Origin: JANWLD01 sp035700225
GTDB taxonomy: Bacteria; Patescibacteriota; Saccharimonadia; Saccharimonadales; 2-12-FULL-41-12
DNA length: 11,131 bases
Assembly: GCA_035700225.1 (NCBI GenBank)
Contig: DASSOT010000070.1
Location: 1 to 11,131 of the forward strand
Direction: 5' to 3'
Positions within the stretch are counted from its first letter, which is position 1. Every line of letters begins with the position of its first letter. The position numbers and the translations under genes are program-made. Shown piece by piece: positions 7,001 to 11,131 of the stretch. A model generated the notes under the pieces. The model ran no database searches. It had not been told where the DNA came from and saw only the letters and a program-made list of their open reading frames with translations.

Positions 7001-7246
7001 TTATTTATTAGATTTTTTTCTATTTTCACTGTCTGCGCCGAGCGCATCAGTGAGGTTTTTTACCATGGCTTCTACATCTTCCGCCTTGAAAAGTATAAGT
7101 GCAGGCTTTTTGTTACTGCTCATTATCACCACCCGGCTCCCGGCGCTTAGGCCTAGTTTGTGCCTGGCGGACGCCGGAATTACCAGCTGGCCCTTCTCGT
7201 TTAATGAGGCTGTCCCTAATATTTTTGGAAAATGATGCGAGTCCAT
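7001..7246 (-). CDS. AbrB/SpoVT-type transcriptional regulator
   Basis: A small DNA-binding protein of 81 residues. The swapped-hairpin AbrB core is clear at about residues 10-50: GTASLNEKGQLVIPASARHK, then LGLSAGSRVVIM. Members bind DNA as dimers and act as transition-state regulators or antitoxins. The tail (EDVEAMVKNLTDALG and a lysine/asparagine-rich end) could form a short helix. I chose the ATG at 7246 because the longer frame starts at a TTG (7291) within the promoter. There is no clear Shine-Dalgarno sequence. The stop is followed at once by the exporter's ribosome-binding site, so it likely shares an operon with the MFS gene and may control it. No toxin gene is adjacent, which argues against an antitoxin role. 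Confidence 0.85.
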   Translation of the reverse strand: MDSHHFPKILGTASLNEKGQLVIPASARHKLGLSAGSRVVIMSSNKKPALILFKAEDVEAMVKNLTDALGADSENRKKSNK

Positions 7247-7257
7247 AGTCTTAGTTC

Positions 7258-7274
7258 TAAATGTATTACATTTA
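7258..7274. promoter_or_regulatory. 17-base palindrome, likely operator for the abrB-like/MFS operon
   Basis: TAAATGTATTACATTTA is a perfect inverted repeat with 8-base arms and a single central base. It begins about two bases after the predicted transcription start of the AbrB-like gene (near 7276), a classic position for a repressor site. The adjacent MarR protein, or the AbrB-like protein itself, is the natural candidate to bind it. Confidence 0.65.
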
Positions 7275-7282
7275 TTACTTTT

Positions 7283-7311
7283 AGTATACAAAAGGACAAA
7301 AGGTTTTTCAA
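7283..7311 (-). promoter_or_regulatory. Sigma70-type promoter of the abrB-like gene
   Basis: On the minus strand, TTGAAA (complement of 7306-7311) and TATACT (complement of 7283-7288) are separated by exactly 17 bases. It is the best complete -35/-10 pair in the window. The predicted start near 7276 gives a leader of about 30 bases that contains the palindrome at 7258-7274. Confidence 0.65.
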
Positions 7312-7331
7312 GGCGAACTTACAAAATATAA

Positions 7332-7347
7332 ACTTAACGTGTTAAGT
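7332..7347. promoter_or_regulatory. 16-base palindrome, likely MarR operator
   Basis: ACTTAACGTGTTAAGT has two perfect 7-base arms around GT. The core TTAAC-2-GTTAA resembles the published site of the MarR-family zinc regulator AdcR (TTAACnnGTTAA type). It lies just upstream of the -35 region of the marR-like gene, about 39-54 bases before the start, and upstream of the -35 of the divergent promoter. It could therefore serve either gene. The resemblance does not show zinc control. Confidence 0.6.
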
Positions 7348-7352
7348 ATTTA

Positions 7353-7379
7353 TTGAATCGTTTCCGGATGTGCTAAATT
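7353..7379 (+). promoter_or_regulatory. Promoter of the marR-like gene (leaderless layout)
   Basis: An extended -10, TGCTAAATT at 7371-7379, ends 6 bases before the GTG at 7386. This is the same spacing as at pcrA. TTGAAT at 7353-7358 is a possible -35 with a short 15-base spacer. There is no Shine-Dalgarno sequence before the GTG. Confidence 0.5.
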
Positions 7380-7385
7380 ACATAT

Positions 7386-7805
7386 GTGCAAAATGATATA
7401 GGGTCATTGCTTCATAAGGTTTCAGCCGCGCTGGATAAGATATCCGACCAGGTCCTGCTGGAAAGACTGGGTATCGGTCTGTCGCAGTTTCGGATACTTC
7501 TGTTCTTGCTGAGCAAAGATGGCGTCAGGCAAAAAACCATCGCAGAAAACCTGGGCCAGAGCGAAGCCAGCCTTAGCAGACAGGCGAGAGTATTGCAAAG
7601 CAAAGGCCTGGCAGTGGTCAGAAGAAGCGCGTCCAACCGCCGGGACAGATTGATATTTCTTACGCGCAAAGGCGCAAAAACAGCAGAGAAAGCGGTGAAT
7701 ATACTCAACGAATACCACGCACCGATGTTTGGGCGGATTAGCGAAAGAGAACAGGAAAAGCTCATACGGATCTTGGGATCCATGCAGGAGTATCTGAAAG
7801 ATTGA
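7386..7805 (+). CDS. MarR-family transcriptional regulator
   Basis: The product is 139 residues, typical of the family, and acts as a dimeric winged-helix DNA-binding protein, usually a repressor released by small phenolic ligands, drugs or oxidants. The DNA-binding core is at about 47-96: GVRQKTIAENLGQSEASLSR is the helix-turn-helix and SASNRRDRLIFLTRKG is the wing, with the conserved Asp87-Arg88. Flanking helices form the dimer interface. There is no cysteine at all, so oxidant sensing by cysteine (OhrR-like) is excluded. The GTG start follows from the promoter position; an ATG at 7383 is in another frame and stops quickly. It diverges from the AbrB-MFS pair and is one base away from the aminotransferase, both plausible targets. 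Confidence 0.92.
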   Translation: MQNDIGSLLHKVSAALDKISDQVLLERLGIGLSQFRILLFLLSKDGVRQKTIAENLGQSEASLSRQARVLQSKGLAVVRRSASNRRDRLIFLTRKGAKTAEKAVNILNEYHAPMFGRISEREQEKLIRILGSMQEYLKD

Positions 7806-7806
7806 T

Positions 7807-8679
7807 ATGAAGATAGAAAAAATCAGTATAAACGGAAAGATATCGGTCCCGGAAACCGCGCTTATACCGGCGGCGGACCATGGCCTTATGTATGGAGTCA
7901 ATGCGTTTGAAAGCTTGCGCGTTCACCAGAACGGAGCATTTTTGCTGGATGAACATTTTGACAGATTGGCAAGAAGCCTGGAGGGGCTTGGAGTAGACTG
8001 GGACGACGATAGGAAAAAATACTATTCGTGGATAAAGGAGCTATGCGCCGGTATGCCCCAGGACAAGGATGCGTTCATAAGGTTTGTAGTCACCGCAGGA
8101 AGCAATGATTTTTGGGTGGCAGAGGAAAGATACGCAGAACCTGAGGTAATAATCTACAGGGGTAGCATACCTTTTTACTCACCAGTCAATAAGCGCGCGA
8201 TTACGCTTAAGACCGTAAACCGTGTAAAACCCGAATACTTCGCCCGCACCGGCTTCAGGATAAAATCCATGGACTACATCTCCTCCCGCACCGCAAAGCT
8301 GGAGCTGAAACAGGCCGGCGAAAGTCTGGAAGGAATCTTACTGACGCCGGACGGTTTTGTAGCGGAAGGCCTGACGTCGAACATATTCTGGGTTAAGAGC
8401 GGACAGCTTTTTACGCCGGCGCTGGACAGCGGAATCCTTGCGGGTACGGTAAGGGCTTACATAATGTCCGACAATGAAGTAAAAGAAAAAATGGCAAAAG
8501 TCGAAGAGCTGGAAGACGCAGACGAAATATTTTTTACCAGCGGCTCCGGGTATCTGAATCCTCTATCCGAAATAAACGGAAAGCCGAAACCGGGCGCGGA
8601 CGGCGCTAAATTCCAGGAATTATACAGAAAGCTATTACAAGATATAGATACGAAATCCCAACCCTTAATTCAGGCCTAG
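7807..8679 (+). CDS. Class IV PLP-dependent aminotransferase/lyase (PabC- or D-amino acid aminotransferase-like)
   Basis: A pyridoxal-phosphate enzyme of 290 residues, fold type IV, full length. Visible features: ADHGLMYGVNAFESLR at 23-38 and FLLDEHFDRLARS at 45-57, both family-typical; the likely PLP lysine Lys153 in RIKSMDYISS; Glu187 in FVAEGLTSNIFW; the phosphate-binding SGILAGTVR at 208-216; and FTSGSGYLNP at 243-252. The family includes 4-amino-4-deoxychorismate lyase (PabC, folate), branched-chain aminotransferase (IlvE) and D-amino acid aminotransferase. The N-terminal part looks most like PabC, but no folate or amino acid gene is nearby, so the substrate is open. The ATG lies one base after the marR stop, so the two are co-transcribed and probably translationally coupled. 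The 3' end overlaps the opposing glutaredoxin gene by 15 bases. Confidence 0.88.
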   Translation: MKIEKISINGKISVPETALIPAADHGLMYGVNAFESLRVHQNGAFLLDEHFDRLARSLEGLGVDWDDDRKKYYSWIKELCAGMPQDKDAFIRFVVTAGSNDFWVAEERYAEPEVIIYRGSIPFYSPVNKRAITLKTVNRVKPEYFARTGFRIKSMDYISSRTAKLELKQAGESLEGILLTPDGFVAEGLTSNIFWVKSGQLFTPALDSGILAGTVRAYIMSDNEVKEKMAKVEELEDADEIFFTSGSGYLNPLSEINGKPKPGADGAKFQELYRKLLQDIDTKSQPLIQA

Positions 8680-8919
8680 GATTTCGTCGATGCGGGCTTT
8701 ATCGAAACCGAGTATGCTTTCTTCGCGGCCGTCCTCAAGCTTTATGTGCGTGCAGGGAACGCCCATTGAACCGCAAGTATCCAGCGAGGCCTGGATTTCT
8801 TCCGGATGTTCGTCGAGCAAAACTTCTTCATAGTCTATGTTCTTGCTTTTCAGATATTCCTTGAGCATCCTGCAATATACGCAGGTCTTGGTGCTATAAA
8901 TTTTAATCTGGTTTGCCAT
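8665..8919 (-). CDS. Glutaredoxin-like thiol-disulfide oxidoreductase
   Basis: A small cytoplasmic thioredoxin-fold protein of 84 residues, normal for glutaredoxin/NrdH proteins. The dithiol active site is CVYC (13-16), and the cis-proline loop is GVPCTHI with Pro55. LGFDKARIDEIL at 70-81 matches the C-terminal helix region. It should reduce disulfides using either glutathione or a thioredoxin reductase. CVYC fits neither the classical CPYC nor the usual NrdH CVQC/CMQC exactly. Two more cysteines, Cys49 and Cys56, flank the cis-proline. The next start codon upstream on this strand is that of the PEBP gene, 23 bases away, but a separate TATAAT sits in that gap. Confidence 0.9.
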   Translation of the reverse strand: MANQIKIYSTKTCVYCRMLKEYLKSKNIDYEEVLLDEHPEEIQASLDTCGSMGVPCTHIKLEDGREESILGFDKARIDEILGLN

Positions 8920-8926
8920 AAGCTTA

Positions 8927-8932
8927 ATTATA
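8927..8932 (-). promoter_or_regulatory. TATAAT -10 of the glutaredoxin gene (leaderless layout)
   Basis: A consensus TATAAT on the minus strand (complement of 8927-8932), followed by 7 bases and the ATG at 8919. No Shine-Dalgarno sequence lies in between. A -35 is not obvious. The transcript would start at or next to the AUG. Confidence 0.55.
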
Positions 8933-8942
8933 AACCATTGGT

Positions 8943-9389
8943 TCAGCTTTCGTCGGCAGAATATAGCCCTGTGAGTTTTGCTTTGGTTATCACATGGCCC
9001 TCCATGGCTTCGTATAAATCTTCGCTGTTAACTTCCGGCTGTAGTTCCAGTAGAGCATCCAGCGCATAAAGCTTGAAAACATATCGGTGAGTTCCGTTCG
9101 GAGGTTTTGGCCCGCCGTAACCTTTTCTCCCGTAATCATTGATTCCTTCCACGGCTTCTGCCGGAATCTCATCCTCGCCCAAATGTGTTGCCGCCGGAGG
9201 GATGTTGAAAATAACCCAATGCGTGAAGACACCTCCCGGGGCATCCGGGTCATCCATGATGAGCACCAGGCTTTCCGCGTCTGGCGGTATTTCACTGAAT
9301 TCAAGCGGCGGGTTTATGTCATCAAACTTTCGGCCGTACCTGATCGGTATGTCGTCATTGTTCTGGAATGCGGGGCTGGTCAGGTGCAT
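8943..9389 (-). CDS. PEBP family protein (YbhB/YbcL, Raf kinase inhibitor-like)
   Basis: The product is 148 residues, the standard length of bacterial phosphatidylethanolamine-binding-protein homologues. The anion-binding pocket motifs are complete: DDPDAPGG (46-53), THWVIFNIP (56-64) and GYGGPKPPNGTHRYVFKLYAL (90-110). There is no signal peptide, so it should be cytoplasmic. The bacterial members (YbhB, YbcL) have no firmly known substrate, and the kinase-inhibitor name comes from eukaryotes. The ATG at 9389 yields the expected N-terminus (LTSPAF) and lacks a Shine-Dalgarno sequence. It may share a transcript with the upstream permease, 48 bases away, or use its own promoter in that gap. Confidence 0.93.
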   Translation of the reverse strand: MHLTSPAFQNNDDIPIRYGRKFDDINPPLEFSEIPPDAESLVLIMDDPDAPGGVFTHWVIFNIPPAATHLGEDEIPAEAVEGINDYGRKGYGGPKPPNGTHRYVFKLYALDALLELQPEVNSEDLYEAMEGHVITKAKLTGLYSADES

Positions 9390-9414
9390 ACATCAATATT
9401 TATAAATCATCGTT

Positions 9415-9420
9415 ATTATA
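9415..9420 (-). promoter_or_regulatory. Possible TATAAT -10 of the PEBP gene
   Basis: TATAAT on the minus strand (complement of 9415-9420) in an AT-rich gap would start transcription near 9408, about 19 bases before the ATG. No -35 is seen. Unlike the other gene starts on this strand, the layout is not leaderless. Confidence 0.35.
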
Positions 9421-9437
9421 GCTGTAAACTTTCTAAC

Positions 9438-10643
9438 TTATTGTCCGAAAAGCTGGAATATGACAAGACCGATGCAACTCAGACAGCCCAAAACCGGTAC
9501 GAACAAGGGCACCTTAACCGCAACCTTCTCTGTTTGTTTGCGGAGTTTTATGACTGCAAGACCGGCGTTCACAAGAGTGAAAGCGCTCAGTATCAGCAGG
9601 CTGGTGATTTCCGCCAAAGAAACCAGGCCGAAACCAAGCACGCCGAGTATCATTGCGCCGGCCACTAGCATAGTGGAAAAAGCGGGAGTCTTGTATGCGG
9701 GGTGGACATAGGAAAATCTTTTATTAAGCCAACCCTGGGAAGAAAGGCCGTAGAGAATGCGCGAACCCATAATCAACTGCACTAAGACGCCGTTGATAGT
9801 GGCGGCCATGCCGATGAGGCTGATGTACGCCGGGCTTAAGTGGCTGACGCGGTCAAAAACCAAGTTAAGCGGTGCGGAACTACCCGCTAGTTCGCTTGCG
9901 CCTACGGCCGACAAGCTGACCATTACCACGAGTATGTAGAGTATCGTCGCCAAAACTAATGACAACAATATGGCCAAAGGCATTGTCGTGCGCGGTTTTT
10001 TGACTTCTTCGGCGACATTTACCATATCCTCGAAGCCGATAAAGGCATAAAAAGCCAGAAAGGCGCCAAAAAGAACACCGCTCAGCCCGATGGCCGGGTC
10101 TATACCGAATGCCGCTGTAAAATCACCCGCCGAAAGATGAGAATGCCCGGCCCAGATGATGATGAGCAGGCCGAAGACCTCGACGAGTGTAAACAACGCG
10201 GCGAGCTTCGCAGATTCGCCGATACCTTTTATGGCTACAAGAGCAAGTAAAATAATCATACCGATGCCGGCTAATGTCTGATTGACGGTAAAAATACTAT
10301 TAAGGTAGCCCGCGAAACCTTTAGTCAAAGCTGACGCGGAAGCGATACCTCCGAAAACCAAAATCATACCGACCCCGACTGAAAGCAGGCGCTTGCCGAA
10401 GGCTTTGTGCAGATATATCGAAGCGCTGGCGCTTAGTGGATAGCGGCTGGAAAGCTCCATATATGACAGCGCCGTCAACGTGGCGATTATCATGGCGATC
10501 AGAAACGAAAGTATGGTGTTTTCGCCGGAGTGTCCGGCAACCTTTCCAATAAGCACATATATGCCGGCGCCCAGAATATTACCCAAACCGTACAAAGTCA
10601 GGACGGGCAGGGTTAAACTTCGTCTGAGCGTTCGTTCTTGCAC
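9438..10643 (-). CDS. APC-family amino acid permease
   Basis: An integral membrane transporter of 401 residues with about 12 hydrophobic segments, of the amino acid-polyamine-organocation family. Helix 1 carries GLGNILGAGIYVLIG (19-33), whose broken-helix glycines bind the substrate backbone. The region around 204-218 (GFEDMVNVAEEVKKP) is the family signature before helix 7. The C-terminus is short. It probably imports or exchanges amino acids, but the specificity cannot be read. Uptake of amino acids would suit an organism with few biosynthetic genes. The start is GTG, placed 6 bases after a -10, with no Shine-Dalgarno sequence. Confidence 0.92.
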   Translation of the reverse strand: MQERTLRRSLTLPVLTLYGLGNILGAGIYVLIGKVAGHSGENTILSFLIAMIIATLTALSYMELSSRYPLSASASIYLHKAFGKRLLSVGVGMILVFGGIASASALTKGFAGYLNSIFTVNQTLAGIGMIILLALVAIKGIGESAKLAALFTLVEVFGLLIIIWAGHSHLSAGDFTAAFGIDPAIGLSGVLFGAFLAFYAFIGFEDMVNVAEEVKKPRTTMPLAILLSLVLATILYILVVMVSLSAVGASELAGSSAPLNLVFDRVSHLSPAYISLIGMAATINGVLVQLIMGSRILYGLSSQGWLNKRFSYVHPAYKTPAFSTMLVAGAMILGVLGFGLVSLAEITSLLILSAFTLVNAGLAVIKLRKQTEKVAVKVPLFVPVLGCLSCIGLVIFQLFGQ

Positions 10644-10649
10644 TCTATA

Positions 10650-10679
10650 ATGATAAGCGCAATTCTAGTGCCTGTACAA
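10650..10679 (-). promoter_or_regulatory. Promoter of the APC permease gene (leaderless layout)
   Basis: On the minus strand, TTGTAC (complement of 10674-10679), an 18-base spacer and TATCAT (complement of 10650-10655) precede the GTG at 10643 by 6 bases. The spacing from -10 to start codon matches that of pcrA and marR. Confidence 0.45.
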
Positions 10680-10693
10680 ACCGTGGATACTTT

Positions 10694-11131
10694 TTAATCT
10701 TCGTTAGCGTCGTGCCCGCTATTGCTACCGGAGTCGTCACCGTTGTCGGAACCGCCGTCATTTCCGGAGTCATCATCGCCGGTATCGGTCTTGGGCTTGG
10801 GTGAATCATCCGAAGTTCCGCCGTTTGAGGGATTATCATCGCTTTTACCGTTCGCATCAGGTTTGCCTTTGTCTTTGGTGTCCGGATGAGTTACCGTTAT
10901 TATCTTTCCGCTGGCGGAATTTATGATAACCCTGGATTTGTCAGTAAAGCGCACGTTGTAAACGACTACGCCATCTTCGGTTTCCAGCTCAATCTTCTGC
11001 ACGGTGGCTCCCGGTTTCTGTGAAACTGCCAGCTCGCGTGCCTGGTCAAAACCAATACTGACAGTGAGGTTTACGGGCAAGGTTCCGGTGCTGGTTTCTT
11101 CTTCGTCTTCTACCGTGCCGGAAGTTAGGGC
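10694..11131 (-). CDS. PepSY-domain protein with acidic low-complexity tail (5' end outside the window)
   Basis: The frame is open to the window edge, so the N-terminus is missing; 145 residues are visible. A TTG at 11080 is not a credible start because the coding pattern continues beyond it (SGTVEDEEETSTGTLPV). One PepSY domain covers about residues 26-81: FDQARELAVSQKPGATVQKIEL, then VVVYNVRF and the closing SGKIITV. After it comes a tail of about 60 residues made almost only of Asp, Gly, Ser, Asn, Lys and Pro, ending in DANED. PepSY domains occur in secreted or membrane-anchored proteins, where they are thought to inhibit proteases or sense extracellular conditions. A signal or membrane segment may lie in the missing part. 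Confidence 0.8.
   Translation of the reverse strand, partial: ALTSGTVEDEEETSTGTLPVNLTVSIGFDQARELAVSQKPGATVQKIELETEDGVVVYNVRFTDKSRVIINSASGKIITVTHPDTKDKGKPDANGKSDDNPSNGGTSDDSPKPKTDTGDDDSGNDGGSDNGDDSGSNSGHDANED

Noticed and set aside
7001..7246. AbrB-like protein as the antitoxin of a toxin-antitoxin pair
   Set aside because: The gene after it encodes a 14-helix transporter and the gene before it diverges; no small toxin frame lies next to it.
7247..7291. TTG at 7291 as the start of the AbrB-like protein
   Set aside because: It overlaps the -10 region of the predicted promoter, and the extra 15 residues are outside the AbrB domain.
4682..7805. Reassigned UGA codon, as in some CPR lineages
   Set aside because: TGA ends the PPC and MarR genes exactly at the expected protein lengths, and no conserved protein here needs read-through of TGA.
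7422..7901. 159-codon open frame on the - strand across marR and the aminotransferase start
   Set aside because: It is antisense to two genes with clear domains and has no promoter or family resemblance.
9087..9668. 193-codon open frame on the + strand
   Set aside because: It runs antisense across the PEBP and permease genes, whose protein motifs are unmistakable, and its own translation shows no domain.

Overview
The window looks like a piece of a small, gene-dense bacterial genome of middling G+C (by eye, not counted), most likely a Saccharibacteria (TM7)-like member of the Candidate Phyla Radiation. This is an inference. The evidence is a Gram-positive-style cell-wall protein (DUF348/G5/Rpf), very short intergenic gaps, many genes without a Shine-Dalgarno sequence, and ordinary code use, with TGA acting as a stop at 4682-4684 and 7803-7805. 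No rRNA, tRNA, CRISPR, insertion sequence or phage gene was seen. No gene-free stretch exceeds about 140 bases.

Left part (1-5463, all + strand). The tail of an unidentified gene overlaps a charged, low-complexity protein with one C-terminal membrane anchor. Then come a complete PcrA/UvrD helicase and a membrane-anchored Rpf-type transglycosylase with DUF348 and G5 domains. A PPC/DUF296 protein and the rRNA methyltransferase RsmA follow, the last two overlapping by 4 bases. The Rpf-to-RsmA order echoes rpfB-ksgA in Actinobacteria and yabE-rnmV-ksgA in Bacillus.

Middle part (5438-8679). A divergent regulatory module. To the left, an AbrB-type regulator and a DHA2 drug exporter (MFS) are read on the - strand. 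To the right, a MarR regulator and a class IV PLP aminotransferase are read on the + strand, with 1 base between them. The 139-base gap between the two regulators holds two near-perfect palindromes and two recognisable promoters, as expected for a MarR-controlled efflux locus. The MFS gene seems to begin upstream of its first ATG, at an AUA codon placed behind a good AGGAG ribosome-binding site.

Right part (8665-11131, all - strand). From right to left: a PepSY-domain protein that runs off the window, an APC-family amino acid permease, a PEBP/YbhB-like protein and a small CVYC glutaredoxin. The glutaredoxin converges on the aminotransferase with a 15-base overlap.

The most interesting genome-wide signal is the promoter layout. 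At least four genes (pcrA, marR, the glutaredoxin and the permease), and probably the PPC gene, have a -10 hexamer ending only 6-8 bases before the start codon. Their mRNAs should therefore be leaderless. The + strand promoters share an extended TG(C/T)TA-type -10.
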